Source of the DNA: Novosphingobium sp. SG751A
Lineage (GTDB): Bacteria; Pseudomonadota; Alphaproteobacteria; Sphingomonadales; Sphingomonadaceae
DNA: 64,000 nt
NCBI RefSeq assembly: GCF_013149295.1
Contig: NZ_JABGCB010000002.1
Coordinates: 372,001 to 436,000, forward strand
Reading direction: 5' to 3'
Shown here: one piece after another, positions 17,009-26,206 of the stretch
How the letters are laid out: every line of letters starts with the position of its first letter
Numbering within the stretch: position 1 is the first letter of the stretch
The notes under the pieces: generated by a model
The model's input: only the letters and a program-made list of their open reading frames with translations
Told to the model about the DNA's origin: nothing
The model's database searches: none
Position numbers and translations under genes: made by a program

Positions 17009-18981
17009 GCGAGGACGATCCGGTCGCCGCCTTTCGGGTGGAGGCGGGCGAGCTGCTCGATTCGATCGAGGCGGCGCTGCTCGATCTGGCCGGGGATTCA
17101 ACCAACACCGGGCTGGTGGATGAGGTCTTTCGCGGGCTGCACACGCTCAAAGGCTCGGGCGCGATGTTCGGGTTCGAGGCGCTGGCACGTTTCACCCATC
17201 ATTGCGAAACCGCCTTTGACCGCGTGCGCAAGGGACAGGCCGAGGCCTCGCAGGCCCTGATCGGCGTTGTCCTTTCGGCGCGCGATCACATGCAGGCGCT
17301 GATCGATGTGGGCACGCAGGGCGACCCGATGCTGGAGATGGCGGGCGAGGCGATCCTCTCCTCGCTGGAAAAGGCGGTGGCCAACAGCGAGGGGATGGCG
17401 GTCCCCCGAGCCATTCAGACCGAGCGCAAGGGCTGGCATATTTCGTTCAAGCTGCCCCCCGGCTCGATGGCCAACGGCACCAATCCCTTGCCCTTGCTCG
17501 ATGAATTGCGCGGGCTTGGCGATTGCCGGATCACGCCCCGCCTCGATGAAGTGCCGCCTCTGGCCTCTCTGGTGCCTACCGAATGCTATATCTACTGGGA
17601 CATCGTGATTGAGGGCGATGTGACGTGTGAGGACATCGAGGATGTCTTCATCTTTGTCATCGACGATATGGATCTGGCGATCACCCCCCTGATCGAAGAA
17701 CCCGAAAGCGACGAGCCGGTCGAGGTGCTGCCCGTCGCCACGGTGCTGGCCGCGCCCCAGCCGGTGGCCAAAGCCGCGCCGCCCGCGCAGGAAAGCGTGC
17801 GCGTGGCCGCCGAGCGTCTGGATGAATTGATGAACCGTGTGGGCGAGTTGGTGATCGCCCAGAGCCGTCTGGCGCAATTGGCGACCAGCAGCGGTCCGGT
17901 CAATGAACTGACGCTGCGCGCGGTGTCGGAGGATATCGAGCGCCTGTCGGCCGAATTGCGCGACACCACGATGGCGATGCGGATGATGCCGGTGGGCAAT
18001 CTGTTTGGCCGCTTCCGTCGTCTTGTCCATGATCTGGCGCGCGAAACGGGCAAGACCATCGAACTGGTCACCCATGGCGAGGCGACCGAGGTGGACAAGA
18101 CCGTGATCGAGCGGCTGGCCGATCCGATGATCCACCTGATCCGCAATTCCTGCGACCATGGGCTGGAAACCGCCGATGACCGTATTGCGGCGGGCAAACC
18201 GGTTTCGGGCAGTCTGACCCTTTCGGCGCGGCAGGCAGGCGGCGAGGTGCTGATTGCCATCACCGACGATGGCCGGGGCATCGACCGCGAACGCGTGCGC
18301 GCCAAGGCCGAGGCGCAGGGGCTGATCCAGCCGGGCGCTGTGCTGGGCGATGGCGAATTGTTTCAGATGATCTTTCACCCGGGATTTTCGACGGCGGCGG
18401 CGATCACCAGCCTGTCGGGTCGGGGCGTGGGCATGGATGTGGTCAAGCGCAGCATCGAATCCTTGCGCGGCACCATCGACATCACCAGCACGCAGGGCGT
18501 CGGCACTACCATGACGCTGCATCTGCCGCTCACGCTGGCGATCATCGAATGCATGTTGGTCCGCGTGGGCGAGGGGCGTTACGCGATTCCCCTGTCCGTG
18601 GTGGAGGAATGCATCGAATTGCCCGCCGCCGAGGTGACCTCGACCGCGCGGCGCAATTTCCTCGATGTGCGCGGCGAATTGGTGCCTTATCTGCGCCTGC
18701 GCGACACATTCGGCACCGATTATCCGGCGGATCTGTTCCAAAAGGTAGTGATCGTGGGGCAGGGCCGGGGCCGGGTCGGCCTGGTGGTCGATCAGATCAT
18801 CGGCAACACCCAGACCGTCATCAAATCCCTGTCCCGCTTCCACGCAGGGCAAGGCAGCTTTTCGGGCGCGACGATCCTTGGCGACGGCAATGTCGCGCTG
18901 ATCCTTGACGTGGGCAATCTGATCGTGGCGGCGCAAAAGAACCAGCGCCTGCTGGGCGAAAGAGCGGGGGAAGTGGCATGA
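17005..18981 (+). CDS. cheA: CheA chemotaxis histidine kinase
   Basis: A 658-residue kinase starting at GTG 17005, which overlaps the cheY stop. P1 Hpt has His46 in LHTLKGSGAMFG. A P2-like region spans about 130-235, P3 dimerisation follows (ERLDELMNRVGELVIAQSRL), then the P4 ATPase (IHLIRNSCDHGLE; DDGRGIDRERV; GRGVGMDVVK) and the P5 CheW-like domain with VGLVVDQIIGNTQTVIK. All catalytic boxes are intact. It is expected to couple receptor signals to CheY and CheB. Confidence 0.97.
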   Translation: MSEDDPVAAFRVEAGELLDSIEAALLDLAGDSTNTGLVDEVFRGLHTLKGSGAMFGFEALARFTHHCETAFDRVRKGQAEASQALIGVVLSARDHMQALIDVGTQGDPMLEMAGEAILSSLEKAVANSEGMAVPRAIQTERKGWHISFKLPPGSMANGTNPLPLLDELRGLGDCRITPRLDEVPPLASLVPTECYIYWDIVIEGDVTCEDIEDVFIFVIDDMDLAITPLIEEPESDEPVEVLPVATVLAAPQPVAKAAPPAQESVRVAAERLDELMNRVGELVIAQSRLAQLATSSGPVNELTLRAVSEDIERLSAELRDTTMAMRMMPVGNLFGRFRRLVHDLARETGKTIELVTHGEATEVDKTVIERLADPMIHLIRNSCDHGLETADDRIAAGKPVSGSLTLSARQAGGEVLIAITDDGRGIDRERVRAKAEAQGLIQPGAVLGDGELFQMIFHPGFSTAAAITSLSGRGVGMDVVKRSIESLRGTIDITSTQGVGTTMTLHLPLTLAIIECMLVRVGEGRYAIPLSVVEECIELPAAEVTSTARRNFLDVRGELVPYLRLRDTFGTDYPADLFQKVVIVGQGRGRVGLVVDQIIGNTQTVIKSLSRFHAGQGSFSGATILGDGNVALILDVGNLIVAAQKNQRLLGERAGEVA

Positions 18982-19451
18982 TCGTTCCCGAACGCGTTTT
19001 GACATTTGCGTTGGATGGCGAAATCTTTGCCATCGACGCGCAGGCGGTGCGCGAAATCCTTGAGGTTCCGGCCATCACCCGCGTGCCCGGCGCGCCCGAT
19101 TTCGCCAGCGGGCTGATCAATGTGCGCGGCGCGATTGTGCCTTTGACCGATCTGGCCGTGGCCTTTGGCATGGTGCATGCCGATCATGGCGAGGACACGC
19201 GCGTCATCGTCATTGAGGCCGAGGTGGAAGGCGAGCCCACAACCATCGGCCTTGTGGCCGACAAGGTGCTGGATGTGGCCGCGATGGAAGGCGTGCCCGT
19301 GGAGGAAGCGCCGCCGGTCGGCATGCGCTGGCGGGCCGATTTCATCCGCGCGATCGCCCGGCCTCAGGGGCAATTCGTGATCCTGCCCGATCTGGAACTG
19401 ATCTTTGCCGAAAGTCTGGGCATGGCCACCCGTCAGGAGCGCGCGGCATGA
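18978..19451 (+). CDS. cheW: CheW coupling protein (first copy)
   Basis: A 157-residue CheW-fold protein: LTFALDGEIFAIDAQAVREI, then LINVRGAIVPLTDLAVAFGM and a final strand FVILPDLELIF. It links CheA to chemoreceptor signalling tips. It overlaps cheA and the second cheW by ATGA. It is clearly diverged from the neighbouring copy, so the two may serve different positions in the array. Confidence 0.93.
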   Translation: MIVPERVLTFALDGEIFAIDAQAVREILEVPAITRVPGAPDFASGLINVRGAIVPLTDLAVAFGMVHADHGEDTRVIVIEAEVEGEPTTIGLVADKVLDVAAMEGVPVEEAPPVGMRWRADFIRAIARPQGQFVILPDLELIFAESLGMATRQERAA

Positions 19452-19933
19452 CCGTTCAGGCTGTAACCTTCAACATTGGCGCCGAGGTCTTTGCCGTGCC
19501 GGTCGAGCAGGTGCGCGAGATCCTCGATTATCAGGAGACCTTTCGCCTGCCGGGCGCGCCGGATCATTTTCTGGGGTTGATCGATGTGCGCGGGGTTGGC
19601 GTGCCGACCATCGACCTGCGGCTGCGCCTTGGCCTGCCACGCGCCGAGCCGACGCCGCTGACGCGCATTCTCATCCTTGAGGTGCCGCGTGATGGCGAGG
19701 TGATCCTGCTGGGTCTGGTGATCGACCGCGCGCTGGTGGTCAGCGCCTTTGCGCGGGAAAGCATTGAAAAGGCACCCGATATCGGCATCCGCTGGCGCTC
19801 GGACTATATCACCGGGGTGATCCGGCAGGATGGTGGCTTTGTCGTGCTGATTGATATTGCCCGCGTGTTGACCAGTCAGGATGCCGCGATGATCGGCCTG
19901 TCCTCGAATGAACCGTGGGAACGGGTGCCTTGA
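19448..19933 (+). CDS. cheW: CheW coupling protein (second copy)
   Basis: A 161-residue CheW-fold protein: VTFNIGAEVFAVPVEQVREI, GLIDVRGVGVPTIDLRLRLG, and GIRWRSDYITGVIRQDGGF near the end. It shares the family pattern but not close sequence with the first copy. Its TGA overlaps a TTG codon (TTGA) that is the likely start of cheR. Confidence 0.92.
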   Translation: MTVQAVTFNIGAEVFAVPVEQVREILDYQETFRLPGAPDHFLGLIDVRGVGVPTIDLRLRLGLPRAEPTPLTRILILEVPRDGEVILLGLVIDRALVVSAFARESIEKAPDIGIRWRSDYITGVIRQDGGFVVLIDIARVLTSQDAAMIGLSSNEPWERVP

Positions 19934-20808
19934 GCGGCCAGTCCGACAGGACGGCGGGCAAAGGCTTTGGCGTCGAACCGGCCAAGACGGCCATCGGCGA
20001 CCGCCAGTTTCGGCGCGTGGCCGCCTATATTCAGGCCGAAACCGGCATCAAGATGCCCTCTACCAAGGCCCAGATGATCGAAGGTCGTCTGGTCAAGCGT
20101 GTGCGCGAGGGCGGATTCGAGAGCATGGACGCCTATTGCGAGCATATCCTCTCAGGCTATGCCAGCGACGAGGCGGTCGATGATTTCATCAATGCCATCA
20201 CCACCAACAAGACCGATTTCTTCCGCGAACCGGGCCATTTCGACTATCTGGTCCAGACGATCCTGCCCGAATTGCGCGCCCAGCGCTGCCGCCGCATCCG
20301 TTGCTGGAGCGCGGCGGCATCGAGCGGCATGGAGGCCTATACGCTGGCCATGATGCTGGATGATTTCGTGGCCGAACAACGCGATATGGATTATTTCATT
20401 CTGGCCACCGACATTGACACCAGCGTTCTGGCCGAGGCGCGGCGCGGGATTTATCCGCAAGTCGCGCTGGCCCCCGTGCCGGCGGCCATGCGCGCGCGCT
20501 ATGTCGTCAATGCCCGCGACCCCCAGCGCAAGGAGGGGCGCATCATTCCGGAATTGCGCCGCAAGGTCGGCTTTGCCCGGCTGAACCTGATGGATGGTCA
20601 TTATCCGGTTGGCGAGCCGATGGATGTGATCTTTTGCCGCAACGTCCTCATCTATTTCGAGCGCGACATTCAGGCCAAGGTGATCGCGCGGCTTTGCGAC
20701 AATCTGCGCCCCGGAGGCCATCTGATCCTTGGCCATTCGGAATCGACTCATGGGCTCGATCTGCCGCTCATCACCGTGGCCAACACGGTGTTCAGAAAGA
20801 AGGGATAG
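19930..20808 (+). CDS. cheR: CheR chemoreceptor methyltransferase
   Basis: A 292-residue protein. The N-terminal CheR helical domain (FRRVAAYIQAETGIKM, KTDFFREPGHF) is followed by the SAM-binding domain (IRCWSAAASSGMEAYTLAM, FILATDIDTSVLAEAR, DVIFCRNVLIYF). The TTG at 19930 is chosen because it continues the 4-nt overlaps of the operon and follows GGGAACGGG; a GTG at 19915 is the alternative. It would methylate glutamates of chemoreceptors. Confidence 0.94.
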   Translation: MSGQSDRTAGKGFGVEPAKTAIGDRQFRRVAAYIQAETGIKMPSTKAQMIEGRLVKRVREGGFESMDAYCEHILSGYASDEAVDDFINAITTNKTDFFREPGHFDYLVQTILPELRAQRCRRIRCWSAAASSGMEAYTLAMMLDDFVAEQRDMDYFILATDIDTSVLAEARRGIYPQVALAPVPAAMRARYVVNARDPQRKEGRIIPELRRKVGFARLNLMDGHYPVGEPMDVIFCRNVLIYFERDIQAKVIARLCDNLRPGGHLILGHSESTHGLDLPLITVANTVFRKKG

Positions 20809-21882
<1,074 letters not shown>

Positions 21883-21892
21883 AGGTATTTCG

Positions 21893-23665
21893 ATGAAACA
21901 TGCCCGCTTTACGCTGGTTGAGAACAGCACGCCCGCCGGCTCCGGCCAGACCGCCGATGCGCAGGCGGGCATGGCCGATATTGTCGCCAGCCTCGATTCC
22001 CGCTTCATCCCGGCGGGCGAGACGCTGGCCCGGCTGGTCGATGCGATGGGGGCGGTGCTTTCGGGGCTCGATGCCATGAGCCGAGTGCTGGGCGAGGATT
22101 CGGGCGAGGACAGCGAGGCGGCCGAAGCGTTGCTTTCGGCCGCTCGCCAATTGCGCGAGGCCCCCGCGCGGCAGGCCGAAAGGTCGCGGCAGGTGACGGC
22201 TCTGGCCAAGGTGATGCAGCAATTGGGCACCCATTCGGCCGAGATCGCGCGCATATTGACGGTGCTGGAATTCTATACGGTCAATTTAAAGATCGCGGCG
22301 GCGGGCGCCGATGAATTCGTCGAATTCGCCAATGATATGAGCGTGAAGCTGAAATCAGGCAGCCGTGAGGTCGAGGCCTTCAACAATCAGATCAAGCTGA
22401 TGCAATCCAGCCTGACCGATATGCGGCGGGTGGATGATGTGCTGGCGCGCGAATGCGCCCGCGTGATCCCGCAGGTGCCGGACCGGCTGGTGCAGGAGGT
22501 CGATCAATTGCGCTCGCGTCAGATGTGGTTGGCGCAGGTGGCGGCCCATTCGCGCGACATCATCCTGCGGCTGCAAGGCCGGGTGGGTCATGCGCTGGGG
22601 GCGATGCAGATCGGCGATATCACCCGCCAAAGGCTGGAGCATGTGCTGGACGGTTGCCGGATGCTCGAAAGCGCGCTGGCCCAGCCGGAGGGCGCGGACA
22701 AGGCCGGAACGCGCGGCCATATGCTGCGCCTTTTTGGCGACCAACTGGGCGATCTGACCGGGGATTTCATCGCCCAGACCGGCGATCTGCTTGATGCGCT
22801 TGGGGCGCTGGGGCCTGATTGCACGGCATTGCTCAGCCATGGCCACCGCGACGATATGATGCAGCAAAGCGGCCATTTCCTGCGCGATCTGGGCGACTGC
22901 ATCGCGGGCGCCAATGGTATGACCAGCCAGTTGCAGCGCGCCAATGAAAAGGCCGTCGAGATTGCCGATGTCGTGGTGCAGGTGGTTCATGCCCTGCGCC
23001 AGCGCGTGCAGACCATCGAAAGCCTGCGCTTTGACGTTGATTATATGGCGATCAATGTGAACATCCGCGCCCGCCGTGATGCCCAGATCGGGCGGCCCGT
23101 CGCGGTGATCGCCGATGAAATCCGCATTTGCTCTCAGCAACTGGCCGAACTGATCCTGGGCATTGCCAAAGTGGCCGATGATCTGGGCATTCAGAGCGAA
23201 GCCTTTGAAATCGGCCATGAGGCGGGCGCGCAGGCGGGTGTGGATACGATGCTGACCAATGCTCTGGCGATCATCCAGCAGGGCGCAGGCCAGAGCGAGG
23301 AGGCCATGGGCGAGGTGAACCAGCGCGCGCAGGGCATCGCGGGCATGATCGATGTGGCCTGCGATGAATTGTCCATCTGCGGCACCTTGTCCGAAAGCCT
23401 GCGCGCAATGACCGACAGTTTCGCTGTGCTGGCCAGTGGCGACCGGGCCGACACGAATGCCGCCGTTCCGCATCCGGCCGCCGCGCTGATGGAGGATCTG
23501 GCCCGCCGCTATACGATGAGCAGCGAGCGCCGCGTGCATGACCGTCATCTGTTGCCCGGCATGACGCCGTTGATGGGCATATCAACGGGCCATGCCGGGG
23601 TTTCGGGCGCCAACAATCCGCCGCCGGATGATGATGACGCCCTGTTCGATGATGCGCTGTTTTAA
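21893..23665 (+). CDS. Soluble MCP-like coiled-coil protein with degenerate signalling hairpins
   Basis: A 590-residue helical protein without membrane segments, starting at ATG 21893 after GAAGG. Two stretches recall the MCP hairpin tip: about 125-150 (FYTVNLKIAAAGADEFVEF) and about 380-410 (YMAINVNIRARRDAQIG followed by PVAVIADEIRI, compare ALNAAIEAARAGE...FAVVADEVR). The tail ends DDDDALFDDALF. It follows cheB by 10 nt, so it is probably the cytoplasmic receptor or adaptor of this che system. Its stop shares TTAA with the converging efflux gene. Confidence 0.7.
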   Translation: MKHARFTLVENSTPAGSGQTADAQAGMADIVASLDSRFIPAGETLARLVDAMGAVLSGLDAMSRVLGEDSGEDSEAAEALLSAARQLREAPARQAERSRQVTALAKVMQQLGTHSAEIARILTVLEFYTVNLKIAAAGADEFVEFANDMSVKLKSGSREVEAFNNQIKLMQSSLTDMRRVDDVLARECARVIPQVPDRLVQEVDQLRSRQMWLAQVAAHSRDIILRLQGRVGHALGAMQIGDITRQRLEHVLDGCRMLESALAQPEGADKAGTRGHMLRLFGDQLGDLTGDFIAQTGDLLDALGALGPDCTALLSHGHRDDMMQQSGHFLRDLGDCIAGANGMTSQLQRANEKAVEIADVVVQVVHALRQRVQTIESLRFDVDYMAINVNIRARRDAQIGRPVAVIADEIRICSQQLAELILGIAKVADDLGIQSEAFEIGHEAGAQAGVDTMLTNALAIIQQGAGQSEEAMGEVNQRAQGIAGMIDVACDELSICGTLSESLRAMTDSFAVLASGDRADTNAAVPHPAAALMEDLARRYTMSSERRVHDRHLLPGMTPLMGISTGHAGVSGANNPPPDDDDALFDDALF

Positions 23666-25065
23666 GCCGCTCCCCCCAGTGCGCGGACAAGGGCGATGCT
23701 GGTCTGTACCCGCTGGGTGGCCACTTGCGCGGCGCGGCGGCGGGCGGCCAGTTCGGCGGTCTCTGCCGTCACCACATCAAGCAGCGTGTTCGCGCCCTTG
23801 ATGTAGAGTTCATAGGACAGTTTTGCGGCCTGCCCGGCGGCGGCGGCTGCGCGGGTTTGGGCCGCGCCTTCCTGCTGCAACTGGTCCATGGATGTCAGCC
23901 CATCCTCGACCTCGCGCATGGCCTGAAGCACGCCGCCGCGATAATTGGCGGCCGCTGCGTCCCAATCGGCGCGCGCGGATTCGATGCGCGCCTTGATCCG
24001 CCCGCCATCAAAGATCGACAGCGAGAATTGCGGCCCCAGCGCCCAGAAAGCATTGGGCGCGGAAATCAGGCTGGACACCGCCATGCTCTGAAAACCGCCC
24101 GTGCCGCCCAACGAGATCTGCGGAAAACGCGCCGCGCGGGCCACGCCAATGGCGCGGTTGGCGGCATACATCCGCCTTTCGGCTGCGGCAATATCGGGCC
24201 TGCGTTGCAGCAAAGCCGAGGGCAAAGCGGCAGGCGCGCCGATCACCGAGAGCGGATGGTCGAGCGTGTCGATCTTGGCCTCGCCCGCCGGAATGCCGGC
24301 CAGCGTGGCCACCGCATGGGCCAACACGGCGCGCTGGGCGCGCACCTGCGCCAATTGCGCCTGAGCATCGGCCAATTGCGCATCGGCGCGGCCCACATCA
24401 ATGCCGGTGGCAATGCCGCCGTCATAGCGATGGTGGGTCACATCATCGGCGCGCTGATAGGCGCCGACCGCGTCCGACAGGATCGCGATTTCCAGATCCG
24501 CCCCGCGCATCGCCGCCCATGTGCTGGCCAGATCGGCCTGCAGCGCCAATTTCAAAGCGGCGGCATCGTCGGCGCTGGCCTGCGCATTGGCACGCGCAGC
24601 CTTCACGCTGTCGCGCACCCGGCCCCACAGGTCCAGCTCATAGCTGACCGTGGCGCTTACGGTATCGGCCTCGTAGTAAGTGGGCTGGGTTCCGCCGCGC
24701 AAGGGGCGGTCGTCCGATTGCCGGTTACGCGTCAAGGTGCCGCCCGATTCCACATCGGGCATCGTTGCCGCCTTGCTCTGGCGCAGCGCAGCCATGGCCA
24801 GACGGTGCTTGGCAAGGATGGCGGCAAGGCTGGGATTGTCCTTCTCCAGCCGGTCCTCCATCGCATCGAGCGCCGGATCGTTCAGCGCGCGCCACCATGC
24901 CTTGTCTGCGGCGGGCGCAGCGGGCTGGGCCTCGCCCCAGACCTTGTCGGCATCGGCAAATTTGGCGGGCAGGGGGGCCGCGGGCGGGCGATAGGCCGGG
25001 GCCTGACTGCATGCCGCCGCCAGCAGGGGCAGAAGTCCGACCCAGCGTTTATCCATGCGCAACAT
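23662..25065 (-). CDS. RND efflux outer membrane lipoprotein (NodT/OprM family)
   Basis: A 467-residue outer membrane factor. The signal peptide ends in a lipobox (LLAAACSQ), and two OEP repeats follow (ATVSYELDLWGRVRDSVKAA and SLSIFDGGRIKARIESA). It forms the TolC-like exit duct. The ATG at 25065 has GAAGGGGAAAC upstream and overlaps the membrane fusion gene by 17 nt; an ATG at 25056 is the alternative. It is the last gene of the OMF-MFP-RND operon. Confidence 0.93.
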   Translation of the reverse strand: MLRMDKRWVGLLPLLAAACSQAPAYRPPAAPLPAKFADADKVWGEAQPAAPAADKAWWRALNDPALDAMEDRLEKDNPSLAAILAKHRLAMAALRQSKAATMPDVESGGTLTRNRQSDDRPLRGGTQPTYYEADTVSATVSYELDLWGRVRDSVKAARANAQASADDAAALKLALQADLASTWAAMRGADLEIAILSDAVGAYQRADDVTHHRYDGGIATGIDVGRADAQLADAQAQLAQVRAQRAVLAHAVATLAGIPAGEAKIDTLDHPLSVIGAPAALPSALLQRRPDIAAAERRMYAANRAIGVARAARFPQISLGGTGGFQSMAVSSLISAPNAFWALGPQFSLSIFDGGRIKARIESARADWDAAAANYRGGVLQAMREVEDGLTSMDQLQQEGAAQTRAAAAAGQAAKLSYELYIKGANTLLDVVTAETAELAARRRAAQVATQRVQTSIALVRALGGAA

Positions 25066-26206
25066 GCACCGTTTCCCCTTCCAGCAGCGAATCGGGCGGG
25101 CTGTCGATCACCTTCTCGCCGGGCTTCAGGCCCGAGCTGATCTCGACCGAATTGCCCTGATCCTGCGCAATGGTGACATTGGCGAAATGGACCTTGCCCG
25201 AGGCGTCCACGGTGGCCACTTTGACCCCGCCGCCGCGCAGGATCAGCGCGCTCGACGGCACATTGAGGCGACCGGCCGGGACCGGTACGTCGAAATGGAC
25301 CTGCGCAAATCCGCCGGGGCGCAGCGCGCCGTCGCTGTTGTCCATCACCAATTGTACCTGAAGCGCGCCGGTCTGCGGATTGATCGCGCCCGATTGATCG
25401 ACCAGCTTTGCCTCAAAATTGCGCCCCGGCCATGCAGGCGCGGTCAGTCGCGCCGAAAGGCCCGCATGCATCAGCGGCGCATATTGCTGGGGCACGCTTA
25501 CGTAAACGCGCAGCCGGTGGCCATCGGCCATGGCGAACATCGGGTTCGGGTTGGTGGAACCCGGCCCGACCAGATCGCCGATGTCGGCATTACGCAGCGT
25601 GACCGTGCCCGTAAAGGGCGCGCGGATCGTGGCATAGGCCTTCATCGCCAGCAAACGCCCCAGATTGGCCTGCGCCTCGGCCACGGCGGCGACATGGGTG
25701 GCGGCATTGGCGTTCTTTTCATCGGTTTCCTGCTGCGAAACCGAATGGGATTTCAGCAGATCGGTCCAGCGCGCCGCCGTGGTGCGGGCCAGCGTGGCCT
25801 CGGCCTTGACGCGGACAAGGGTGGCGCGGGCCTGAATGATCTGCTGGTCCAGTTCGGGCGTGTCGATGGCGCCCAAAGGAGCACCCGCCGCCACATGCGC
25901 GCCGATGTCGGCATACCATGCGCGCACATAGCCGGGCACGCGGGCAAACAGGCGCGCGGATGTCCATGCCTCGATCGTGCCGGGCTGGACCAGCTCGTCG
26001 CTGGCCCCGCTGGGCTTGGGGGTGATCAGGCGGACCGTGGGCGTGCTTTGCGTTTCGGCCCATTCATGCGCCTCGGCACTTTCGTGCATCCGCCAATAGG
26101 TGCCGGCGAGCACCACGGCGATCGCGACGATGCCAGCCGTGATGCCCGCCGACCGCAGGCCCCGGGGGGGGGGAGGGGTGGCCTGCGTTGAGGAAAAATC
26201 AGTCAT
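25049..26206 (-). CDS. RND efflux periplasmic adaptor (HlyD/AcrA family)
   Basis: A 385-residue adaptor. One N-terminal membrane helix (ITAGIVAIAVVLAGTYWRM) is followed by a lipoyl half-motif (GYVRAWYADIGAHVAAG), a helical hairpin, and the second lipoyl/beta-barrel part (TIRAPFTGTVTLRNADIGDLVGPG). It bridges the RND pump and outer membrane duct. It overlaps the pump gene by 8 nt. Codons 11-15 contain an uninterrupted run of ten C residues (plus-strand G at 26164-26173). Confidence 0.94.
   Translation of the reverse strand: MTDFSSTQATPPPPRGLRSAGITAGIVAIAVVLAGTYWRMHESAEAHEWAETQSTPTVRLITPKPSGASDELVQPGTIEAWTSARLFARVPGYVRAWYADIGAHVAAGAPLGAIDTPELDQQIIQARATLVRVKAEATLARTTAARWTDLLKSHSVSQQETDEKNANAATHVAAVAEAQANLGRLLAMKAYATIRAPFTGTVTLRNADIGDLVGPGSTNPNPMFAMADGHRLRVYVSVPQQYAPLMHAGLSARLTAPAWPGRNFEAKLVDQSGAINPQTGALQVQLVMDNSDGALRPGGFAQVHFDVPVPAGRLNVPSSALILRGGGVKVATVDASGKVHFANVTIAQDQGNSVEISSGLKPGEKVIDSPPDSLLEGETVHVAHG

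Noticed and set aside
17098..19005. A 635-codon open frame on the minus strand opposite cheA
   Set aside because: CheA has all its boxes in the plus frame. The opposite frame is His/Arg/Gln-rich with no recognisable fold.
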